A stretch of 18,837 bases of DNA, taken from Clostridiales bacterium UBA1779 (lineage in GTDB: Bacteria; Bacillota; Clostridia; Oscillospirales; CAG-272). Below the pieces are notes generated by a model that worked only from the letters and a program-made list of their open reading frames with translations, made no database searches and was not told the origin of the DNA. Shown here piece by piece: positions 1 to 6,131 of this stretch. The DNA lies in NCBI GenBank assembly GCA_002314565.1, contig DCGL01000058.1, positions 1 to 18,837 of the forward strand, given 5' to 3'. Position 1 is the stretch's first letter. Every line of letters starts with the position of its first letter. The position numbers were made by a program, and so were the translations under genes.

Positions 1-30
1 GATTTTACCCGACAATTTCAGTTTTTCCCG

Positions 31-59
31 TTGACGAAAAAACTTTCTTATGGTATAAT
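31..59 (+). promoter_or_regulatory. sigma-A promoter of the purine operon
   Basis: The -35 box TTGACG (31-36) and the -10 box TATAAT (54-59) are separated by exactly 17 nt. This is close to the housekeeping sigma consensus, with a perfect -10. Transcription should start near position 66, only a few bases before the first stem of the riboswitch at 69, so the leader RNA begins almost directly with the aptamer. No other promoter of this quality is seen before purE. Confidence 0.85.
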
Positions 60-68
60 ATGAGCGTA

Positions 69-147
69 GATTTTCGTGACTGACGGATAATTATGGGTTT
101 ACCATAGGGGAGCGAAAATCGTTTGTTTTTTAGCCGACCGTCTGGGC
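69..147 (+). promoter_or_regulatory. ZTP riboswitch (pfl motif) aptamer
   Basis: The RNA has the conserved pieces of the ZTP/ZMP aptamer: GTGACTGACGG (77-86 region), a short hairpin, GGGGAGCG (107-114), and CCGACCGTCTGGGC (134-147). P1 is a perfect 8-bp pairing of 69-76 with 113-120. P2 is 92-96 with 102-106. The pseudoknot is GACGG (82-86) with CCGTC (138-142), and a small 3' helix pairs 133-135 with 145-147. The family binds AICAR ribotide (ZMP) and its triphosphate, which accumulate when 10-formyl-tetrahydrofolate is short, and usually switches folate and purine genes on. Bases 145-147 are shared with the terminator stem, so aptamer folding and termination exclude each other. Ligand binding should therefore allow readthrough into purE and the rest of the operon. 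Confidence 0.93.
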
Positions 148-186
148 GCACTTCTGCAATTGTGGAAGTGCGCCTTCTTGTTTTTT
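145..186 (+). terminator. riboswitch-controlled intrinsic terminator
   Basis: GGCGCACTTC (145-154) pairs perfectly with GAAGTGCGCC (165-174) around a 10-nt loop, followed by a T-rich tract (175-186). The 5' arm starts inside the conserved GGGC end of the ZTP aptamer, so this is the expression platform of a transcriptional ON switch. It lies between the promoter and the purE ribosome site. Confidence 0.92.
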
Positions 187-210
187 AATACGAAAAAAGG
201 AGTTCAATCC

Positions 211-708
211 ATGAAGAAAGTTGCCATCATTATGGGAAGCGCCAGCGATATGCCCGTCGTGCGCAAAGCCCTCGATATGCTGGATGCCTTCGGTATACCC
301 TTCGAAGTCCACGTCTGGTCCGCCCACAGAACCCCGTGTGAAGTTGCGCAGTTTACTGCAGGAGCGCGACAGAACGGGTTCGGAGTAATCATAGCCGCAG
401 CAGGCATGGCTGCGCACCTCGCCGGAGCCATTGCAGCCAGAACGACCCTGCCCGTGATAGGAATACCCTGTAAATCCAATACACTTGACGGCATTGACGC
501 CCTTCTGTCAACAGTTCAGATGCCTACCGGAATCCCGGTTGCAACTGTAGCCATAGACGGAGCTGCCAATGCCGCTTTGCTTTCTGCCCAGATTCTGGCC
601 GTTGAAGACGCAGAGCTTGCCGCAAAGCTCGATGCAAAGCGCAAAGCCGATGCGGAAAAGGTACTTAAGGCCGACGCCGAGGCAGAGGCGGAGTTCAACA
701 GACGATAA
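211..708 (+). CDS. purE: N5-carboxyaminoimidazole ribonucleotide mutase PurE
   Basis: A 165-residue cytosolic enzyme that moves the carboxylate of N5-CAIR to give CAIR in purine synthesis. It shows the class I PurE signatures GSASD (9-13), SAHRTP (37-42, with the catalytic His39) and AAAGMAAHLAG (62-72). Length matches the family, with an Ala/Glu/Lys-rich helical tail. The start at 211 follows AAGGAG (197-202) with 8 nt spacing. An in-frame ATG at 160 lies in the terminator loop and is not used. It is the first gene behind the riboswitch. Class I PurE normally needs PurK to make N5-CAIR; no purK is in this window, so PurK is encoded elsewhere or the enzyme uses AIR and bicarbonate directly. 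The SAHR (not SAHK) motif favours the mutase reading. Confidence 0.95.
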   Translation: MKKVAIIMGSASDMPVVRKALDMLDAFGIPFEVHVWSAHRTPCEVAQFTAGARQNGFGVIIAAAGMAAHLAGAIAARTTLPVIGIPCKSNTLDGIDALLSTVQMPTGIPVATVAIDGAANAALLSAQILAVEDAELAAKLDAKRKADAEKVLKADAEAEAEFNRR

Positions 709-859
709 ACCGCGGATTTCAGAAAAAGATTCCGTCCTCATCCTGCGCACGGGCAGGATTTAATCCCGGGCATAAAACCGTGGATTCCGTATAAGAATCC
801 GACAAAAATCATGATAGTTAAAAATATAAGATATTTATTTTAATCAGGAGAATAAAGCC
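709..859 (+). other. purE-purC intergenic region with small hairpins and an imperfect repeat
   Basis: This is a 151-nt gap in an otherwise compact operon. Two related segments, 707-734 and 775-801, share AAACCGYGGATT and end in ATTCCG or AATCCG. Between them is a 7-bp hairpin (740-746 with 753-759) without a T tract. A second hairpin (782-787 with 795-800) lies in the second segment. The part before purC is AT-rich and ends with AGGAG (846-850), 9 nt before the start codon. I see no convincing promoter or open reading frame. It could be an RNA processing or stability element. Confidence 0.45.
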
Positions 860-1540
860 ATGAAAAAAGTTTACACCGGAAAAACCAAAGACGTATTTGC
901 TCTCGATAACGGAAATTACCTGCTCAAGTTCAAGGATGACTGCACCGGAAAAGACGGCGTTTTCGATCCCGGAGAAAACTCTGTAGGACTTACCATCGAC
1001 GGTGTCGGAGACGTAAACCTTCGTATGTCCATTTACTTCTTTGAAAAGATCAATGCCGCCGGAATCAAGACCCATTTCGTAAGTGCAAACCTGAATGATA
1101 CCACCATGGAAGTTCTTCCTGCAAAGGTTTTCGGTCACGGACTTGAAGTTATCTGCCGTTACAAGGCCGTCGGAAGCTTCATCCGCCGCTACGGCGATTA
1201 CATTGCCGAGGGTTCGGACCTTCCCGCCTACGTTGAAACCACCTTCAAGAACGACGAAAAGGGAGACCCGCTCGTAACGAAGGACGCTCTCGTTATTCTC
1301 GGCGTTATGTCTGACAAGCAGTATGACGATATCAAGGCAATGACTCAGAAAATCACCAAAATCGTTGCCGACGATCTGGCCGAAAAGGGACTTGTCCTTT
1401 ACGACATCAAGTTCGAATTCGGTTACGACAAGGACGGAAACGTTATGCTCATCGACGAAATCGCCTCCGGCAATATGCGCGTTTACAAAGACGGCAAGTA
1501 CATCGACCCCATGACCCTTTCCAAGCTTTTCTTTGCCTGA
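860..1540 (+). CDS. purC: SAICAR synthetase PurC
   Basis: A 226-residue phosphoribosylaminoimidazole-succinocarboxamide synthase, which joins CAIR and aspartate using ATP. The N-terminus YTGKTKDVFALDNGNYLLKF is the nucleotide-binding hairpin typical of the SAICAR synthetase fold. VICRYKAVGSFIRRYG matches the family signature VxR..AAGSxxRR, and LIDEIASGNMRVYKDG takes the place of the usual DEISPD.R.W motif, as in a divergent clostridial subgroup. Length is close to the typical 235-240. The start at 860 follows AGGAG with 9 nt spacing. It sits between purE and purF; the purF start is 8 nt past its stop, so translation is probably coupled. Confidence 0.94.
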   Translation: MKKVYTGKTKDVFALDNGNYLLKFKDDCTGKDGVFDPGENSVGLTIDGVGDVNLRMSIYFFEKINAAGIKTHFVSANLNDTTMEVLPAKVFGHGLEVICRYKAVGSFIRRYGDYIAEGSDLPAYVETTFKNDEKGDPLVTKDALVILGVMSDKQYDDIKAMTQKITKIVADDLAEKGLVLYDIKFEFGYDKDGNVMLIDEIASGNMRVYKDGKYIDPMTLSKLFFA

Positions 1541-1548
1541 GGATATAA

Positions 1549-2973
1549 ATGGGCGGTTTTTTCGGAATGACTGCCTCCCGCGACTGCGTTCAGGACGTGT
1601 TTTTCGGTGTCGACTACCATTCACATCTCGGAACGAAGACGGCGGGCATGGCTGCTGCGGATGCTGAACTCGGACTTCAGCGTGAAATTCACAGCATAAA
1701 CAATTCACTTTTCAGAACAAAATTCGAGCATATAACCGACGAAATGAAGGGCTGCTCGGCTATCGGAAGTATCAACGATACAGACCCCCAGCCGCTGCTC
1801 ATCCAGTCAAATCTCGGAACCTATGCAATAATCGTAACCGGCAAGATCAACAACGCCGATCAGCTCAGAGATCAGTTTCTCTCGTTCAGCGGCGGACATT
1901 TCAACGCCATGAGCGGCGGAAAGATTGATATGACCGAGCTGGTTTCCGCTCTTATCGACCAGAAGAGCAGCTTCGTCGAGGGCATCCGCTTTGCCCAGAA
2001 GGTTATCGACGGCACGGCCCTCATTCTCATACTCAAGAACGACGGACACATCATCGTTGCCCGTGACAGAGACGGAAGACTTCCCGTTCATCTCGGGAAG
2101 GGAGCCGACTGCTATTGCTGCTCCTTCGAGTCCTTTGCTTACCGCAAGCTCGACTGCGAGGATGCAGGTGAACTCGGGCCCGGCGAAATCGCCGAAATTT
2201 CGGTTGACGGAATCAAGAGACTTTCACCGCCTCTCGAAGAGATGCATATATGCTCCTTCCTCTGGTCCTATTACGGATATCCCACTTCTTCATATGAAGG
2301 AGTAAACGTCGAGCTTATGCGCTGCCGCAACGGCGGCATTATGGCCGACAACGACAAAAACGACGGCAAGGTTCCGGACGTTGACTACGTTTGCGGAGTT
2401 CCGGACTCCGGCACTCCCCACGCAATCGGATACGCAAACGAAAGTCATATTCCTTTTGCAAGACCCTACATCAAATACACTCCCACCTGGTCGCGCAGCT
2501 TCACTCCCGAACATCAGTCCGAGAGAAACAAGGTTGCTCATATGAAGCAGATCCCCGTTGCCGAACTGATTGACGGCAAGAAGCTGATGTTCGTTGACGA
2601 TTCCATCGTCAGAGGAACCCAGCTCCGCGAAACGGTCGAATTTCTCAAGCAGAACGGAGCCGCAGAGGTCCATATGCGCTCCGCCTGCCCTCCGATTATG
2701 TTCGGCTGCAAGTATCTCAACTTCTCAAGAGCCACCGGTGATGGCGACCTGCTGACTCACAGGATCATCGTTGAGCTTGAGGGTGAGGGCGGACTTGAGC
2801 ATATTGACGAATACTGCGATGCCTCAAGCGAGAGAGGAAAGAAGCTCAGAGCGGTCATATGCGAACGCTTCGGCTTTGATTCTCTGGAATTTCAGACTCT
2901 TGAGGGCATTGAAAAGGCCATCGGCCTTGACCGTTGCAAGCTCTGCACCTATTGCTGGAACGGAAAAGAATAA
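1549..2973 (+). CDS. purF: PurF-like amidophosphoribosyltransferase lacking the glutaminase cysteine
   Basis: A 474-residue protein for the first committed step, making 5-phosphoribosylamine from PRPP. An N-terminal Ntn glutaminase-like domain (about 1-230) is followed by a phosphoribosyltransferase domain with the PRPP loop FVDDSIVRGT (348-357) and VCGVPDSGTPHAIG. The protein begins MGGFFG where active PurF has MCGxFG, so the nucleophilic Cys is Gly. The usual RYPTAG loop and the NG of the oxyanion region are also not recognisable. Glutaminase activity is therefore doubtful, and ammonia may be the nitrogen donor. Cys235, Cys387, Cys463 and Cys466 match in context the four Fe-S cluster cysteines known from Bacillus subtilis PurF. 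The start follows TGAGGA, which overlaps the purC stop. No second PurF is in this window. Confidence 0.88.
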   Translation: MGGFFGMTASRDCVQDVFFGVDYHSHLGTKTAGMAAADAELGLQREIHSINNSLFRTKFEHITDEMKGCSAIGSINDTDPQPLLIQSNLGTYAIIVTGKINNADQLRDQFLSFSGGHFNAMSGGKIDMTELVSALIDQKSSFVEGIRFAQKVIDGTALILILKNDGHIIVARDRDGRLPVHLGKGADCYCCSFESFAYRKLDCEDAGELGPGEIAEISVDGIKRLSPPLEEMHICSFLWSYYGYPTSSYEGVNVELMRCRNGGIMADNDKNDGKVPDVDYVCGVPDSGTPHAIGYANESHIPFARPYIKYTPTWSRSFTPEHQSERNKVAHMKQIPVAELIDGKKLMFVDDSIVRGTQLRETVEFLKQNGAAEVHMRSACPPIMFGCKYLNFSRATGDGDLLTHRIIVELEGEGGLEHIDEYCDASSERGKKLRAVICERFGFDSLEFQTLEGIEKAIGLDRCKLCTYCWNGKE

Positions 2974-3014
2974 TTTTAAATCACTTTACTGAATATAAGG
3001 AAGGATTTACCGAA

Positions 3015-4058
3015 ATGATTGAAAATTCAAGATCGGACAGCTACGCAGCAGCGGGCGTTGATATTACAGCCGGCTACCGTGCAGTCGAGCTTATGAAGAA
3101 ACATATTGCAAGAACTCTTGCTGACGGCAAAAAATGCGATATCGGAGGCTTCGGAGGCCTTTTTGAACTTGACCTTGAGGGTTACAAGCATCCCGTTCTC
3201 GTTTCCGGAACGGACGGAGTCGGAACCAAGCTGCGCCTGGCCTTCCTTATGGACAAGCATGACACGGTCGGTATCGACTGCGTCGCCATGTGTGTCAATG
3301 ACGTCATCTGCTGCGGCGCAAAGCCGCTCTTCTTCCTGGATTACATTGCCTGCGGAAAGAACATTCCGGAGCAGATCGCCGAGATCGTCGGCGGTGTTGC
3401 GGAAGGCTGTGTACAGTCCGGCTGCGCACTCATCGGCGGTGAGACCGCAGAGCATCCCGGCATGATGCCCGAGGATGAATACGACCTTGCGGGTTACACC
3501 ACCGGTATTGTGGACAAGAAGAAGATCATCGACAACAAGACCATGAAGGAAGGCGATGTCATCATCGCACTGCCCTCTACCGGCGTTCATTCCAACGGCT
3601 TCTCTTTAGTCCGTAAGGTCTTTGATATCGAAAACGCAGACCTCACCTCTCCGCGCGAAGAGCTGGGTGGCCGTTCACTGGGCGAGACCCTTCTTGCTCC
3701 GACCCGCATCTATGTCAAGCCGGTCCTGGCACTTCTTGAAGAGGTTCAGGTCAAGGGTATCTCCCACATCACCGGCGGCGGTTTCTACGAGAACATTCCG
3801 AGAAGTATTCCGGACGGCCTCGGCGCCAAGATCGACAAGGCAGCCGTCAGAGTCCTTCCGATCTTCGATCTTATTCAGAAGACCGGCAGCATCACCGAGC
3901 ACGACATGTTCAACACCTTCAATATGGGCGTCGGAATGAGCGTCGTCGTCGCAGAAGAGGACGTAAACACAGCTCTTGAAATTCTGCGCGCACAGGGTGA
4001 AGACGCTTACGTCGTAGGTCAGATAGTTGAATCTGACGAAAAGATAAAGATATGTTGA
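3015..4058 (+). CDS. purM: Phosphoribosylformylglycinamidine cyclo-ligase (AIR synthetase) PurM
   Basis: A 347-residue cytosolic enzyme that closes the imidazole ring, turning FGAM into AIR with ATP. It shows family motifs in order: YAAAGVDITAG near the N-terminus, GGFGGLFEL, SGTDGVGTK (64-72), CVNDVICCGAKPLFFLDY, IGGETAEHPGMM, PSTGVHSNGFSLVR and HITGGGFYENIPR. The start at 3015 is chosen because AAGGAAGG (2997-3004) precedes it at about 10 nt and the protein then has the usual length. An in-frame ATG at 2934 would lie inside purF and add 27 residues with no family match. The last 7 nt overlap the start of the following membrane protein gene. Confidence 0.95.
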   Translation: MIENSRSDSYAAAGVDITAGYRAVELMKKHIARTLADGKKCDIGGFGGLFELDLEGYKHPVLVSGTDGVGTKLRLAFLMDKHDTVGIDCVAMCVNDVICCGAKPLFFLDYIACGKNIPEQIAEIVGGVAEGCVQSGCALIGGETAEHPGMMPEDEYDLAGYTTGIVDKKKIIDNKTMKEGDVIIALPSTGVHSNGFSLVRKVFDIENADLTSPREELGGRSLGETLLAPTRIYVKPVLALLEEVQVKGISHITGGGFYENIPRSIPDGLGAKIDKAAVRVLPIFDLIQKTGSITEHDMFNTFNMGVGMSVVVAEEDVNTALEILRAQGEDAYVVGQIVESDEKIKIC

Positions 4059-4669
4059 AGCATATATGCCGCGGCATAGCCGCAGGAATACTGATTTCTC
4101 TGGGCGGCGGTGTCTTTCTCGCCTGTGAGGATAAAATTGTCGGGGCTCTGTTCTTCTCGGTTGCCCTTGTCTGTATATGTATGCTCGGTTACACGCTTTA
4201 CACCGGTAAAATCTGCTATATGGCGGATAAGCCGGACAGAGAAAAAACGACGGAGCTTTTATTCGGTCTTATCGGAAATATAATCGGCACGGCCGTCTGC
4301 GGTATTGCCGTAAGGTTTGCCATCCCGAAGATATGCGATGCCGCAAGCATTCTGTGGGTAAACAAGCTTGATTCTCAGGAATGGTGGCAGACGCTTATCC
4401 GCGCCGTTTTCTGCGGAATGCTCGTTTATCTTTCTGTTGAAATTTACAAAAAGAAGGGCACTCCTCTCGGTATTATTCTTTGCATTCCGACCTTCATTTT
4501 AAGCGGATATGAGCATTCCATTGCGGATATGTTCTATTTTGCCGCTTCGGATGTTCCGGAAAAAAGCTTTGCCGAAAGTCTTCTGTTTATTGCCATTGTC
4601 GTTATCGGCAACAGCATCGGAGGGCTTCTCATCCCATTGCTTATGAAGGTGGGGGTCAAAGAGAAATGA
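4052..4669 (+). CDS. Formate/nitrite transporter (FNT) family membrane channel
   Basis: A 205-residue, strongly hydrophobic protein with about six membrane segments (roughly 8-25, 30-50, 69-90, 110-131, 139-158, 171-195). ICRGIAAGILISLGGG at the N-terminus, LYTGK (49-53) and SGYEHSIADMFYF near 151-163 resemble the FocA/FdhC/NirC family. His155 and Thr51 correspond by motif to the central pore His and Thr that gate formate passage in FocA. GNSIGG near the C-terminus also fits. It is shorter than FocA (about 285) but keeps the core. Its start overlaps the purM stop by 7 nt and its stop overlaps the purN start (ATGA), so it is built into the operon by translational coupling. I infer that it moves formate, the precursor of 10-formyl-THF used by PurN and PurH. 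Direction of transport and substrate are not shown by the sequence. Confidence 0.82.
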   Translation: MLKHICRGIAAGILISLGGGVFLACEDKIVGALFFSVALVCICMLGYTLYTGKICYMADKPDREKTTELLFGLIGNIIGTAVCGIAVRFAIPKICDAASILWVNKLDSQEWWQTLIRAVFCGMLVYLSVEIYKKKGTPLGIILCIPTFILSGYEHSIADMFYFAASDVPEKSFAESLLFIAIVVIGNSIGGLLIPLLMKVGVKEK

Positions 4670-5271
4670 GCGGGAAAATCAAGGTCGCCGTCCTCGTTTC
4701 GGGCGGAGGAACCAATCTTCAGGCACTTATTGACGCCGAACGGACGGGAATCATTCACAGCGCTGAATTCTGTGCCGTGATTGCAAGCCGTCCGGACGCC
4801 TTTGCACTCGAACGTGCAAAAAATGCCGGAATCCCGGGCTTCTGTGTCCCGAGAAAGGGAAGCACGCAGCAGGACTTCGAGGCCGGCATCTCGGAAATTC
4901 TTGAAAAAACGGGAGCACAGCTGATAATCCTCGCCGGATTTATGTGTATCCTGAGCGAAAACTTTGTAAAAGCGTGGCCGGAAAAAATCATCAACGTTCA
5001 TCCTGCTCTGATTCCGTCCTTCTGCGGAAAAGGCTTTTACGGACTTCACGTTCACGAGGCGGCACTTGCCTACGGCGTGAAGGTGACGGGAGCCACGGTT
5101 CATTTTGTCAACGAGGTCCCAGACGGGGGCCGAATCATCGCCCAGAAGGCGGTGGATATTCTCGAGGGTGACACACCCGAAATACTTCAGAAGAGAGTTA
5201 TGGAACAGGCCGAGTGGATTTTGCTTCCGCGCGCCTGCGAAAGCGTCTCTGCAGATATGCTGAAAGGTTAA
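4666..5271 (+). CDS. purN: Phosphoribosylglycinamide formyltransferase PurN
   Basis: A 201-residue, 10-formyl-THF-dependent GAR transformylase that makes FGAR. The N-terminus VLVSGGGTNLQALID binds the ribotide phosphate. IILAGFMCILS and INVHPALIPSF carry the catalytic Asn110 and His112, and VPDGG carries Asp153; these match Asn106, His108 and Asp144 of the E. coli enzyme. The length is typical. The ATG overlaps the stop of the FNT gene (ATGA at 4666-4669). It consumes the one-carbon unit whose precursor the neighbouring channel may supply. Confidence 0.95.
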   Translation: MSGKIKVAVLVSGGGTNLQALIDAERTGIIHSAEFCAVIASRPDAFALERAKNAGIPGFCVPRKGSTQQDFEAGISEILEKTGAQLIILAGFMCILSENFVKAWPEKIINVHPALIPSFCGKGFYGLHVHEAALAYGVKVTGATVHFVNEVPDGGRIIAQKAVDILEGDTPEILQKRVMEQAEWILLPRACESVSADMLKG

Positions 5272-5284
5272 AACGGAATGTAAA

Positions 5285-6004
5285 ATGGACATCTACAAGA
5301 TAAACAAAATTGATGAACTTATCACAGGTAACCCCTACGTCGGCCGCGGAATCATCGTCGGCTGCAGTGCCGATGCAAAATACGCAGTTTCCGCCTATTT
5401 CATTATGGGAAGAAGCGAAAACAGCCGCAACAGAATTTTTACCGTAAAGAACGGTGAGGTTTTCACAGAGCCCTACGACGCATCAAAGGTCGTTGACCCG
5501 AGCCTCATCATATACGCAGCCATCAGACAGATAGGCGAAAAATTGATTGTCACAAACGGCGAACAGACCGATACGATTTACGAAGGTATCAAGAACGGAA
5601 TGTCGATGCGCGCCTCCCTGAATTTCCGCAAATTTGAGCCCGATGCCCCAAATTTCACACCCAGAATCAGCGCTGTTGTGAATCTCGGCTTACAGCCCTT
5701 CACGTATTCAATGAGCATACTCAAGAGCATTGATGCCGAGGGCTCGGAATGCGCAAGATATACCTTTGACTATCCTTCAAAGGCAGGACTCGGACACTTC
5801 ATTCACACCTACGTGACCGACGGAAATCCCATCCCCACCTTCCAGGGTGAGCCCGAAAGAGTGGAAATTCCGTCCTCCATCGACGAATTCACGGACAAGC
5901 TCTGGTCTTCTCTCGATGCAAACAACAGAATTTCCCTGTACGTCCGCTACACAGACGTGACGAACGGCAAAATTACCGAAAGACTCATCAACAAGAACGT
6001 ATAA
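5285..6004 (+). CDS. purO: Archaeal-type IMP cyclohydrolase PurO
   Basis: A 239-residue protein of the PurO family (IMP_cyclohyd), which closes the ring of FAICAR to IMP. In most bacteria the N-terminal domain of bifunctional PurH does this. NPYVGRG (16-22), YAVSAYFIMGRSENSRNR (about 33-50) and VVNLGLQPF are the recognisable family signatures. The following purH has no cyclohydrolase domain, so this gene supplies the missing last step. The start at 5285 follows the purN stop by 13 nt with only a weak ribosome site. AAGGAG (6003-6008) overlaps its stop codon but no start codon follows at a useful distance. Confidence 0.9.
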   Translation: MDIYKINKIDELITGNPYVGRGIIVGCSADAKYAVSAYFIMGRSENSRNRIFTVKNGEVFTEPYDASKVVDPSLIIYAAIRQIGEKLIVTNGEQTDTIYEGIKNGMSMRASLNFRKFEPDAPNFTPRISAVVNLGLQPFTYSMSILKSIDAEGSECARYTFDYPSKAGLGHFIHTYVTDGNPIPTFQGEPERVEIPSSIDEFTDKLWSSLDANNRISLYVRYTDVTNGKITERLINKNV

Positions 6005-6131
6005 GGAGAAAGATAGAAAGAAAAATCTTTCAATCACGGCTTTGCGGCATTTGCCGGTTCAGCACCGACAATTTTGCTTCGCAAAACCGCCGCAAACCCA
6101 ATAGAAAGGAAGCTTTTGCTTTGCAAAAGCA
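6005..6131 (+). repeat. Structured palindromic island between purO and purH
   Basis: This 127-nt non-coding island is full of inverted repeats. TTTGCGGC (6041-6048) pairs with GCCGCAAA (6089-6096) and encloses two hairpins, CGGT/ACCG (6055-6058 with 6064-6067) and TTTTGC/GCAAAA (6072-6077 with 6081-6086). Outside are GAAAG/CTTTC (6016-6020 with 6027-6031) and a perfect 8-bp GCTTTTGC/GCAAAAGC hairpin (6112-6119 with 6123-6130) that ends one base before the purH start. An AAGGAG at 6003-6008 has no nearby start codon, as if the island had been inserted between an old ribosome site and the gene. AAAGGA (6105-6110) may be the present site. A small mobile palindromic repeat or an RNA control element are both possible. 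Confidence 0.6.

Noticed and set aside
69..147. Guanine/adenine or PRPP riboswitch in the leader
   Set aside because: The conserved GACTGACGG and CCGACCGTCTGGGC pieces and the pseudoknot fit the ZTP aptamer, and purine-aptamer core sequences are absent.
160..210. Longer purE starting at ATG 160
   Set aside because: That ATG lies in the terminator loop and its first codons cross the terminator stem and T tract. The ATG at 211 has AAGGAG at proper spacing and matches the family N-terminus.
738..759. Terminator after purE
   Set aside because: The 7-bp hairpin lacks a following T tract and purC is clearly part of the same pathway and strand.
799..830. Promoter in front of purC (CCGACA and TATAAG)
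   Set aside because: The spacing is 20 nt and the -35 match is weak, so it is not supportable.
818..1708. 296-residue reading frame on the - strand across purC
   Set aside because: It is a shadow of the purC frame with no recognisable domains, and it runs against a well supported gene with a ribosome site.
2934..3014. Longer purM starting inside purF
   Set aside because: The extra 27 residues show no PurM features and overlap purF. The ATG at 3015 has AAGGAAGG upstream and gives the normal length.
3027..3590. 187-residue - strand frame inside purM
   Set aside because: It is antisense to conserved PurM coding sequence, with no ribosome site or family features.
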